Shown: positions 24,335 to 34,778 of the stretch, in pieces | How the letters are laid out: every line of letters starts with the position of its first letter | How positions within the stretch are numbered: position 1 is the first letter of the stretch | Origin: Corinectria fuckeliana | Taxonomy: Eukaryota > Ascomycota > Sordariomycetes > Hypocreales > Nectriaceae | Length of the DNA stretch: 64,000 nt | Direction: 5' to 3' | NCBI GenBank assembly: GCA_019137255.1 | Contig: WPDH01000042.1 | Location: 1-64,000, forward strand | The notes under the pieces: model-generated | What the model saw: the letters and a program-made list of their open reading frames with translations, nothing else | Database searches by the model: none | What the model was told of the DNA's origin: nothing | Made by a program: the position numbers and the translations under genes

Positions 24335-24772
24335 AAAGGCATCAACATCCTACACAGCAATAATGAGAAACGACATGGATAGACAGTAAACCAAGATACC
24401 CCGGGACATAGTTATGGTGTGATGATAGTGAAATTCAAATATTCTGCGGTTCTGACTGCTACCATCTTAGACTGGGCGAGCAAGGCCAACTCGAAGATAA
24501 CCTCAGGCACCTTGTCAAACTCTGACTGCCGGTCTCCCTCGGAAATCCCTTGCAGTCTTCCAGCCTCGTCTTACCCATCGAGAAGCCATTGACATAGTGA
24601 TAAACCCTACCAACGTAATTCCAAGAAACAAACCCCGATCCAACCCAGTCTGAGGCGGTGAGACCCCATCTGGTGGCTGCAACTCCGTACAATGATGGCT
24701 CCTAGCCTTGGCCCCAATACTCCGTGTGAGAAACAATCCGATTGTCGACTTGTACGCTACCGACGGGGCGTT
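24335..24772. other. Convergent intergenic region
   Basis: It separates the 3' ends of the splicing-factor and ubc8 genes and probably holds both 3' UTRs. No gene is seen. Confidence 0.4.
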
Positions 24773-25790
24773 TCATACATCATCCATAGGGCCTGCGGGC
24801 TCCTCGTCGTCATCGCCGAAGCTCGCAACAGAGGACAAATCGTCGTCGTCCTCACTCTCGGCACCGGCCTCGTCCGCGGCATCCTTGTTGGCATACTTTT
24901 GCACGTATTCTATTCCACGGTCAGCTTTGAGTTGGCGAGGTGATTCGACGGTTGTGACGCACCTTTGACTTTAACATCGTAGCTCCTGGGTTCTCTAATC
25001 AACAAGGCGGCAGCCTCGCCGTTGAGGGGATCGGTAGGGTTAGGGTATCGCAGGAGCTGCGGCAGGAACACCTCAAATATGTTGATCATATCGAACATTG
25101 GCGACCACGTTTGGTTAATGACGTCGAGGCAAACAGATCCGGAGCTGAGGTAGTTCATCTTAGTATTCCCCGGTCTGACCAGACGGTCCCTGACTGGGCA
25201 TTCAACGTAACTCACAGCTCATCGATATTGGGGTGGAAAATGCGATTGACGAATCCGATGCTCGGGGACTTATACGGGTAGGTTTCGGGGAGCTCGACGT
25301 GGACTTTCCAGATGCCGCCTTCGAAAGGAGCTGCTAGGTGTCAGCCTATAGACTCAGGAAATGGAAGCCCTGTATACTACTGACTCTCGGCCGGGCCCTT
25401 GAATCGGACAAAGAACTCCTGCCTGGGAGCGTTGGTTAGGAGAGGTGGACGGGGATGTCGGCAGCAACGGCGCTTACACTGCACCGGGTCAGCATGCCTG
25501 CCAAGGTCGGCAGAATGGATGGAGCTTACTGTTGTCATTGACAAGCGTGACCTCGTAGTCACTCATAAGCCTGTATCTGTCAGCGAGTCGTCGTTAGAGT
25601 CGTGCAGAGTTGCCTCGTACATCCTGTGACATTGTTAGCACCTCAGACGAGACGGAAATATGCGGACTGCTAAGCCGTACTTCATGACCTAAAATGGAGG
25701 CTTCAGTCAGCTTTTGTCATCCCGTTGACACGCTCTCGAGGGTGACTCTCAGCTTACATCAGTCTCGATCCTGCGGCGTGGGCTGCTCAT
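24773..25790 (-). CDS. ubc8: Ubiquitin-conjugating enzyme E2, Ubc8/UBE2H, with micro-exons
   Basis: This 185-aa E2 orthologue of yeast Ubc8 works with the GID/CTLH ligase that degrades gluconeogenic enzymes. The UBC fold spans residues 1-150, with HPN at 74-76 and the catalytic Cys85 in SGSVCLDVINQTW; an acidic tail follows. The gene is split into nine exons on the minus strand: 25758..25790 (33 nt), 25681..25688 (8), 25621..25623 (3), 25530..25570 (41), 25478 (1 nt), 25385..25422 (38), 25216..25330 (115), 24963..25144 (182) and 24773..24909 (137). The sum is 558 nt, exactly 186 codons. Introns are 50-71 nt; those around the 3-nt and 1-nt exons have clear CTGAC or CTAAC branch points before CAG. 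The tiny exons restore residues that align with yeast Ubc8 (DVMK-M-LMSD and NDN-M-QEF). Skipping the 1-nt exon shifts the frame. Enzyme identity is very sure; the micro-exons are a prediction. Confidence 0.93.
25478..25688 (-). other. ubc8: Cluster of micro-exons (8, 3 and 1 nt) in ubc8
   Basis: On the minus strand the 8-nt exon GTCATGAA (25681-25688) lies between TTTTAG and GTACGG. The 3-nt exon GAT (25621-25623) lies between GTCACAG and GTACGA. The 1-nt exon T (25478) lies between GGTGCAG and GTAAGC. The introns are 57, 50, 51 and 55 nt from 25680 downward, each a normal fungal size. Omitting the 3-nt exon keeps frame and would delete one Met. Omitting the single T breaks the frame before QEFFVRF. 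Confidence 0.7.
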
Positions 25791-26180
25791 GATTGCGGTA
25801 GACGGTGGCACCGGGCCTGGATGTGGCGTTGGGGCGCTATTCAGGGACTCCGGAATCGGTGAGGAGAGAGCGTGGAGGGACGTGTACGGGATAATGCGAA
25901 ATACCAAAGCTGGGGGTGGTTGCGAGGCGAGGTTTGGGGCGGAAGATGCAAAACTGGCGAGAGATGTTGCTGGGTTTCTTGTGGTTGAGAGAGTAGAGAG
26001 CAGGTGATGAGGGGAGGTGAAGTAGTCGGCTTCCGGTTCAAGTCACGAGTCACGAGGACGACGACGGAAGGTAGAGTGATGTGGACAACCGTGATAAGCC
26101 GCTGGCAGACGGCAGAGGGGCCGAATGTTTAGCGGGGCGATTCTTTATCGATAAGCCCAATGCGGCTGCTCAACTCACTC
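25791..26180. other. ubc8 promoter region truncated by the retroelement
   Basis: Only 390 bases of normal-composition sequence separate the ubc8 start codon from the element. No specific site is recognised in it. Confidence 0.5.
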
Positions 26181-26185
26181 ACACC

Positions 26186-26320
26186 TAAAACTAGTGTGTT
26201 GGCATAGGTGGTTGTATTTGCTATGTCCCTCTACCTGCTATAGACCTCTGTGTCCTCTGACATAATATGTCTATTAGCGCCTACTAGCTTAGTAATATAC
26301 TTAGCTAAATTACCTCCTAC
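26186..26320 (-). repeat. LTR at the left end (3' LTR in coding sense)
   Basis: It aligns without gaps over 135 bp to the repeat at 34639-34773. Differences are almost all transitions, and the left copy carries more of the A/T states, as expected from RIP. Confidence 0.8.
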
Positions 26321-29300
26321 AGACTACCTAGATGTATAATAGTAATAACCTTATTAAGATACCTCTTGTTGTTAATAATATATAAATCTAGACCTAGATG
26401 ATATATTATTTTATGCCCTCTGTCTAGGTAATAGTTTCCTTTCATGTCTATCTGTCTTAATTGTCTTTTATAGCGGTTATATATTTATTCTTATTGTTAA
26501 GTTTTGTTATATCTTAGTTGTTAAGTTAAGACAGTCTTAATTGTTCCTCCTGCTGTATATATAGCTTTAGGTTATTAATATGTATTTTTCGTTTTAGTCC
26601 TCTCTGAATGCTAGTTATGATATATATTACTAGGGATTTCTATTAGATAACTACTAATAGATTCCTCTAAGACTTGTGGAATTTTCTCTTTAGCTTCTTA
26701 GGCTTATTCTGCTTCTTTTAGACCTATATGCCTACCTGTAATAATCACACCTCGCCTAGTTCTAGTTCTGCTTTAGTATAGTAGATAGCCGCCTCTCTTA
26801 CTAAGTGTTCTTATTATTTATCTAGGTGATCTTAGCGCTTTAAGTTCACTACTTAGTGTTAAGTGATATTATTCTCTAGTCTTATTATAGTATTAGACTT
26901 AATCTTGTTGTTACTATTATTAATTTTTATAATATCTATATGTTTAGAGAATAGTTTGAATCTAAATATAGCTATCACTAAGGTAGTCCTTAATAAGTTT
27001 ACTTATTATGTATTTAAATTTATAAGGATTTATAAAAGTATTTAGTCCTAATTCTCTAAGTCCTTTTTGTCTTATTTAACTGCCTATTTTATAAGACCTT
27101 ACTTTACTAATTAAATATATCTTTCTGCTAGACTGGTAGATTATAAATATAATATAAGGCTATAAAGTAGTTAAGTACTATATTTCTTAGTAGTTACTAT
27201 AAAATATAAGTTCTTAAAGTGACTTCTGTTATTAGAGTAGATTTTTAGTAGCTAACTAAAAGTTACGCCCTATCTAGTTTCCTAGATATAAGAAACTTCT
27301 TCTCTTATTATATCTTTATAAGAGGCGCCCCCTGTTTACTATGTTAAGTAGTCTACTATAAGGAGTATATAAGTATATCTAGTATGTATCCTTAGGGTAA
27401 TCAGTCCTAAGTAATTTATTACTACTATTTCTTAGGGTTATTATACTCTAATTCTTTAGGTTAAGGATTTTAGGAGGCGGGGTGCTATTTATTAATAGAT
27501 TAGATATAACTAGAAGTATTTCTTAATATCTCTTAAGTGTGTTAGCTAGTATTTTTCTCCTCTTAGAGACTCTAGATTAATAGCACCTATAAAATATCTA
27601 TATATGTTATAATAGTTCTATAAAGTTTTAGGGATTTCTACCTTAGTGATATATTTTGCTATACTCTTATTATTTTTGATATAAAGTAGCATCCTATCTT
27701 AGATTTAGTATCTTAGAGTATATCTTAAGATTAGTCTTCTCTAAGTCTTATCTAGTATATTATATCTATATATTAAATACTTTATAATCTCTCTGTACTA
27801 TTTAGAGTTTAGCCAGATAAATATTATCCTCTTTAGGTCCTCTTATTATATTAAGCTAAGAGGTTCTCCTCTGGGAAGGATTAGGTTTATAGGTAGTATC
27901 TATTCTACTATTTTCCCTAACTTAACTAACACCTTAAAAGCTATTTATTATTTAATATAGGTAGTATTATCTCTTAAGTGTTCTAGCAGTCTTAATATTC
28001 TATTAGTAATCTTAATAATTTTTATAGTGTTTAGTTAATATATAAATTTTAGGTTATACTCTCTGAGAAGATTAATCTACTAGCTGACCTTTTTATAAAC
28101 TTCCCCTATGTTTACTATTAAGTTAATAATACCTTTATAGTTAGTATAGATCTTAATTAGATATAGTATATAGCTAATAAGCTATAAGCACTCTCTTAAT
28201 CCTCTTATAATAGCTAGCATCTCCTTCTTTAGTATAGAGTATTATTTCTTAGTATTATTAAATCGTCTAGATATCTATATAATGATTTTTACTTTCCTAA
28301 AGTTTCTATTAGTAATAGTTTCTCCTGTTAGTATATTATCTAGTTATATTAGGATGCCTTCTAATCTTGCTACTAATATATCTATAGCGATATAGAATTA
28401 TACTCCTAACTAGGCCCTAATAGTAGTGTTCTCCTAAATACTTAAACAAATCTGTTAGAGTGTTACTATAGCATTCTTATCCTAGACTAGAGTATTATAG
28501 TAAACCTTCTCTTTCCTTATAGATAGTTTCCTAGTTTATATTAAAGTCTACCTCTCTTCCTAAAAGGCTTATTTTATAACCCACACTAGGTTATATTATC
28601 CCAGAATAAACTTTCTTATAAAAGGCATTAAGTATAAGACAGTTTAAATATCTTCTTATATCCTTAGAGGATTCCTAAGAAACTCACCTACTAGTTTAGC
28701 AAACTTATCTTAATATTTTACAGCAGGTTTAATATATCCTATATTTAGGGTAAAGCTAACTAAGTCTACTATTAATATAAATAATTTTATTTTTGCTTCT
28801 AACAGTCTAATTAGCACCTATATAACTCTAAGGAAATAGTACTTCTATAAGAACTTAAAATATTCCTTAAAGGTTTCTAAGGCTATATTATAGTTATTAA
28901 TATAAATAAAGAATGCTATCTTAAGTTCCTTAAGGTATCCTAATACTAATAGCACTTTGGTATTATCTTCTAGAAACAAGTATCTAAAAACTAAGTTGCT
29001 AAACCTTATATATATTTATAGGGAACCCTTAAGTTCTTATACTATATTATTATAAGCCTATATTCTGTTTAGTGCTAAGAAAGCTATCTTATATCTATCT
29101 AGAGGGAAAATACTAACTCCCTAGAATCTATTTAAGGTATCTGTTTATAAGAAAATAGTTAGTCTCTTATAGTAGATAGAATCTAAGTTAGCTTTAAGGT
29201 TATAATATAAATATCCTAACTTTAATATAAAATTATTTATATCCTAGTAATTATAAACCACTCTATAAGTCTTAATACCTAGAGTAGGGCTAGGTTTTAG

Positions 29301-30166
29301 TAGGAATAGTATCCTAGCTACCTATTCTAATACTATCTTTATAATAAATCCAGCTCTTTTTATCCTTAGAAAGACATCTATAGTAAATTCTTATTATGCT
29401 TAGCTATACCTTATTTGTTGTTATTTCGCGGGCTTTACCCCCTTGATTAATAGAATATGATATTATATTAGGTCTATCATTTAGATATCCTCTAGTTATG
29501 CTATAAAGCAGTTGTGATAAGTGTAATAGAGCTATATAACCAGAAATCACTATTTGTTTATCACAGCTATATCGCCTAATATAATTTTACTATTATAAAA
29601 CTATAAAACGATTTTTTCTAGCTATACTTCGCTAAGTTAGCAAAATTAGTGTAAAAGGCAGACTTATAAAGGGTACCTCTTATAATCTTAGATCCTTATA
29701 CAAATTTGCTAATCTATAATTTCGGTAGTATCTAGTAGTTAGTAGTCCGCCTTTAGGCTGCTACTAAGTTGCTTATCTTTTAGCCTAAGAAATATTTAGA
29801 AAAGGTTATACTCGCCTTCTATCTATTCTTTCTTAAAGTCTTTTTTAATTATATTAGTTTTATTAGTATCTAAGTTTATAGTTAAGTTGCTTTCTAATAT
29901 CTAGTATTCTAAATATAAGGCATTTAGATAGGTATACCCTAATAAACACCTTTTAGGAGAGTATCTAGGTTTTCTAGCGCTTAGATTCCAGATAGTATCT
30001 AATTCTCCTATTAGATTCGCCCTTTTGCTTAGTTTTAAATATTTAGTATTCTATTATAAGGCTTAGTCTCTGCCCTTCTCTAATCTTTCGCTAAGTTGTC
30101 TTTTATACTAATCTTATTTTAGCATTTATATCCCACTAAGAGCTAAATAATTACAGGATGCTAGTA

Positions 30167-30280
30167 CTCCTATTTTATCTTATTATCCTAATTATAATAA
30201 TTTGTTATTATATTTCTTCTACACTCCTATTTCGCCTTATTATCCTAATTATAATAATTTATTATTATATTTCTTTCCCT
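30167..30280. repeat. Two-copy 57-bp tandem repeat inside the retroelement
   Basis: CTCCTATTTTATCTTATTAT at 30167 recurs as CTCCTATTTCGCCTTATTAT at 30224, with the rest of each 57-bp unit nearly identical. It lies in the upstream (gag-side) half of the element. Confidence 0.7.
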
Positions 30281-33200
30281 GTCTTTCTCTCTCTTATAGT
30301 ATACCCTTAGGGCTAATATTTATAAGCGCTAGTTTTCTAAAGTCTTAGAAATATTAAGGTATGTTTTCCTAACCTTAATATATATCTACTATCCTAGTTA
30401 ATTAAGGATCTTTTTAACTTCTTTAAGTATAAGCTAGTTATTATTAATAAACATAATATTTTTATTATTATACCCTCTAGTAGTTACTTTTAGGTGTATT
30501 CTTAGTCTACCCTCTAGTTATAGTTTAAAGAGGTTAAGAGTTAGGTATATAGTGATAGTCTATATATATCTTTTTGTCCCTCTAACTATTAATTTCTCTT
30601 TATAGTGATTCTCTATTACGCCTATATAATATATTTATAGATGCCTAACAAGTAAGTCCTAATTATTATAATCTCCTATTATATATGCTTTCACTATAGC
30701 TATAATACTACTAACTACCACTTAGAGGTAGATATACTAGTTAACTTTCTAGATTTAATTATTTACTAGATATATAGCGCTAGGCTTAGGTATCTCTAGC
30801 CTTAGGATACCTTATTTAATTATAAATCTTTTATTTACTAGATCTACTACTAAACTGCTATTAAGTATAATAGTATCTAAGTATTATCCTTTAATATAGC
30901 TTTTAATAAAACCCAGTATGTTAGCTATTATATCTTTCTTAGCTATAATATTAATAAAGATAACTTACTTACTTACATATAATATACTAAGGAATTATTC
31001 CTCTAAGGTTTCTACTATATTGTTATCTTTAGCTCTTATATCTATCTTATTTATTATAATATACCTAAATAAGACTAACAAGTTTACTATAGTATCTCTC
31101 CCCTAACTAGTTTTTACCTTTCGCTTATATTATATTAATTGTGATAATTATTAACAGATAGAAGGTATAATTTATAATAGTTATAATATATTTAGCATAA
31201 TAAGAGTATCCTTAAGGTATTATCCTAATTTGAATATTAGGATATTAAACTCCTTAGTAGCCTAAATCTTCTCTAGTTTATAATAAGGTTTCTTATTATT
31301 TAGTAGGTTTATAGTTATTATCTGTTGTTTTTTATTTACTATTATTTTCTAAAAGAAAGGTATAAGGTTTAGTAATATTTCCTCAAATTGTTTTTAGGTG
31401 ATAGTAGGCTAGGATTATATTAAGATAACTTTAAGCGTAAAGTTTAAGTTATCTCCTATTATTAAGTCTATACCTGCTAGTTCTAATCTCTTGTTTTATC
31501 TCTTATAGTTAAGTATCCCTAGAGATAGTATGATATCTCCTCCTAAGTTTTTAATTCTAGGATATTAGTATCCTTTTAGTAGAGCTAACACTTCTTATAA
31601 TTTATAATTAGTAGTATCCTAGTTTCTAGTAGTATCCTTAAGTTTAGTCTAAGCTCTCTGGTTTAGATCTCTTATCAAATCACGTCCTCTCTTTTTGATA
31701 TAATCCTGGTTCCTACCTGCTTATGTCTTAGGTTTAGTATCTTAAGGTTTTATATTATCTTGTGCTGCTGCTTTAGTGTCTTATACTATAGCTGCTTTAA
31801 ACTCTTTCTAAGATATTTAGTATCTTAGGGGAGGATAAATTTGTGTAGTCTTCCCTTCTTAGACTATAGTCTTAGCTGTAGAGTTATTCTTTGTCTAAGT
31901 GAGAGGGTTTATTACTAGCTATTCTCGCCTCTTACGTCTTATCTTATACCTATATTATTACCACCTCTCTTAATTTTTAGCGTATTATTATTAATTATAG
32001 CTCTATCTTTTTAGATAGTTATATCCTATATATCCCTATTTATTATATTTAAAATATAACTCTAGTTAGGGGTTATAAATATACTCTGTTAAATAATTAT
32101 TTTAGGTGTTCTAGTCTTTAGGCTAAGTATTATTATATTCTTAGTGCACTAGATTATTTCTGGTTTTAGTGGGAGCTTATAGTTCTACTAGTAGAGGTAG
32201 AATATATGTATTTTAAGAGACTAGATATTAGCTAGACTTAATATTATAAAGTCAGGCTAATAAATAATATCCTTTATCTATCTTCTTTATAAGTTTTATT
32301 AGAGCTTCTTATTATTATATTATTATCCTCTATAGATTAAACTTGCTAGCAGGAAGTATCTTCTTGTTAAATTAGGTTAGTATTTTAAAAGCTAAGAATT
32401 AATAGTTATAGATTATTAACTAGATATTAGTAAACATAAGATCTAGTATGGCTATAAATACCTGCTATTTTCTATTAGTATACAGTTAGTCTTAAACTTT
32501 CTCTTACAATTTAAGGTCCTAATTTCTGTTTACTATCCTAGTAATAAAAAATATTAAGAATATTTATTTAGTAGTACTATAAAGCTTTAAGTAAAGTTAC
32601 TCTTCTCGTTTTAAGTAAGCTAAAAGAGATTCCCCTTTTATCTTATTAAACATATATGCTTTTATAACTCTAGTGCTTTCTTAGGTGGGATTAGTATTTC
32701 TAAACTAAGCTAGAAACTTTTTACACACTTAGGTCTATATTAAATTGTCTACCTTTAGGTTCTTATACTATATAAGCGCCTAGCTAACTAGTCTAGAGCG
32801 GAAAACTTCCTAGGTAACTAGTTCTTAAGATAGTTCTAAGACTCTTATAATTACTACTAAAGTGTTATAAGATGTGAGGTAACTAGTGAGTATGCTATCT
32901 TCTAGATAGCTTAAGAATAATACTCTCTTAATTAGGGGTTATATCTCTAATATAGATATTATGATTACTTTACGGCTTAGTCTTAGGCTAGTAGTCGTCT
33001 AGTTTTTAGGGTAGTTCTTAGGGTTAGTATAAATATCTTATAACAGGTTAAGTAAAGAGGAGCTTATACAGACTAGCAAATATTTAGGTGAAGGAAAAGT
33101 AGTAATAAGTAGGGGTAAAACTAAGTGAGGTATCTATTTAGTTTTAAGTGTTAATAGGAAGAACTTAGCTAGGGTAAGAAAGTCTTCTTTTAATAAGGTA

Positions 33201-34331
33201 GACTCTAAGGTTTCCTAATACGTTTAGAGCCTGACTAAGTGAGGGGTTATAAACTATAAGAATATAAGCAGATAGAAATAAAAAAACAAAGAGAATAAAG
33301 GGGAAGCTAGGGATCTCTTAGGGTAGGTACTAAATAGCTTAGCAGGAAATAAGAAAGCTGGTCTAATAGAAATATTATTCTTATATTTATATCCTTAAAA
33401 GAAAAAGAAAAGGTTAAGGTTCTCTCTCTCTTATAGTAGGAGGAAAAATTTCCTTTTTTACCTTCTGAGGATATAAGTGGTACCTTCCTAATAGAGTTTT
33501 TAGCTGTTACTAGCTAGCAGTTAGGTATTATCTTCTAAAAACATAAGTATTATTAATAACTCTAGTGCTTACTATCTAATACGCCTCTAGGTTTAATCTG
33601 ATAAACTACAGCCTGTATATTCTGCTGATATTACCTTCTGCTAGGTGTTAGTAACTGCCTGTACTAGAATATAGACAAAATTAATAATATAAATTGAAAT
33701 ATATATAGTAGTTTAGGCAGGTTTTAGCAGCCGCCTATTAATAGGCAGATAAATTTAATAATATAGATTTGCGTGTATTTAATAGCTAGAGTTGTTATGT
33801 TCTAGGGGGGGTTTAGAGTTATCTAGCTGGTGTTATAGGAGGGTGTATTAGTATATTTATTATAAAGGTATCTAAAATACTATCTACTATAATCATATTA
33901 GTATATCTTAAATATGTCTAAAGTAGTCCCTAAATTATTATATGTAATATTAATTTTTCTGGTGGCTAGTAAAACTAGTGATTTAGTGTATTCTCTGATT
34001 TTTAGCGTGGTTATCTAAGATCTTTAAAGTCTTACAAACTAAATTAATTTATTAGTATATCTTAATATTAGTAGTAATAGTTTCTTCTAAACTCTAGGGC
34101 TTAAGGGTTTATATGTTAAGATATCTTAGTGCTTAGTTTTAGTAGTTATGCTAAATTTCTGATCTTAGTTCTGTAGACATCTTAACTTTCTTGTCTTAGT
34201 TTCTCTAGGCGTCCTAAATTTCAGGCTCTAGTTTTCAGAAGAGTCTATCTGCTCTTAGTCTTATAGTCCTAAGGTGGTTCTTAGCTTATTATCAGATTCT
34301 TATATTATTAAAGTTCTTGCTAGCATCCTTA

Positions 34332-34520
34332 CTCTAGTCTCGCAGTCCTAGAGGGTTATTCTATAAAGTTCTTAATAGCATCTCTGCTCTAGTCTCGTAG
34401 TCCTAAAGGGTTATTCCACAAAGTTCTTACTAGCATCCCTGTTCTAGTCCCGCAGTCCTAGAGGGTTATTCCGCAAAGTTCTTACTAGTGTTAATCTTAC
34501 TCTAGTCCCGCAGTCCTAAA
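34332..34520. repeat. Tandem repeat (55-58 bp, about 3.4 copies) in the element leader
   Basis: Units begin CTCTAGTCTCGCAGTCCTA at 34332, 34387, 34442 and 34500 (the last partial). Each continues with GGGTTATTC and AAAGTTCTTA blocks. The copies differ mainly by C/T and G/A transitions. The array lies just inside the 5' LTR in coding sense, in the untranslated leader or the start of gag. Confidence 0.8.
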
Positions 34521-34638
34521 GCTATTAGTTTCTGTCGATAGGGGCGTTCTCTTCGGCGGCGGCGTTAGGGTTTAGCAGCTGTCTCCGCTATAGGTTCGTG
34601 ATCGACAATATCGATATGTGGTCCCAGTCTTATCACTA

Positions 34639-34773
34639 TAAAACTAGTGTGTTAGCATAGGTGGTTATATTTGCTATGTCCCTCTACCTGCTATAGACCC
34701 CCGTGTCCTCCGACATAACATGTCTACTAGCGCCTACTAGCTTAGTAATATACTTGGCCAAATTACCTCCCAC
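34639..34773 (-). repeat. LTR at the right end (5' LTR in coding sense)
   Basis: A 135-bp direct copy of 26186-26320, preceded on the plus strand by leader sequence of much more normal base composition than the body of the element. No convincing tRNA primer-binding site could be assigned. Confidence 0.8.
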
Positions 34774-34778
34774 ACACC

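Larger units (their letters stand above)
26181..34778 (-). mobile_element. RIP-degraded Gypsy-type LTR retrotransposon
   Basis: The element spans 26186-34773 (8588 bp) between two direct repeats of identical length (135 bp). It is flanked by the candidate 5-bp target duplication ACACC (26181-26185 and 34774-34778). Coding direction is minus. Near 28893-28907 the minus strand reads FIYINN in the frame of a Gypsy reverse transcriptase. This is followed by blocks resembling the RT thumb and RNase H start: LGY-like NIGYIKPAVKY, then FAKLVGEF, then FLYL-like TVLYLMPFIRKF. The Asp-to-Asn changes at the RT catalytic pair and the many TAA/TAG stops fit C-to-T mutation in the repeat. No protein can be made from it. 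The right end (the 5' end of the element) is less mutated than the body. The LTR ends are not canonical TG..CA, so boundaries may be off by a few bases. Confidence 0.8.

Noticed and set aside
26863..31106. Short hydrophobic open frames in the AT-rich block
   Set aside because: Ile/Leu-rich frames at 26863-27045 and 30918-31106 are by-products of A/T saturation and run against the coding sense of the retroelement.
26195..34776. Alternative LTR limits starting TGTG and ending CACA
   Set aside because: These give TG..CA-type ends, but the flanking 5-mers (ACTAG and CCACT) do not match and the similarity extends beyond them. The limits with flanking ACACC and equal 135-bp LTRs fit better.
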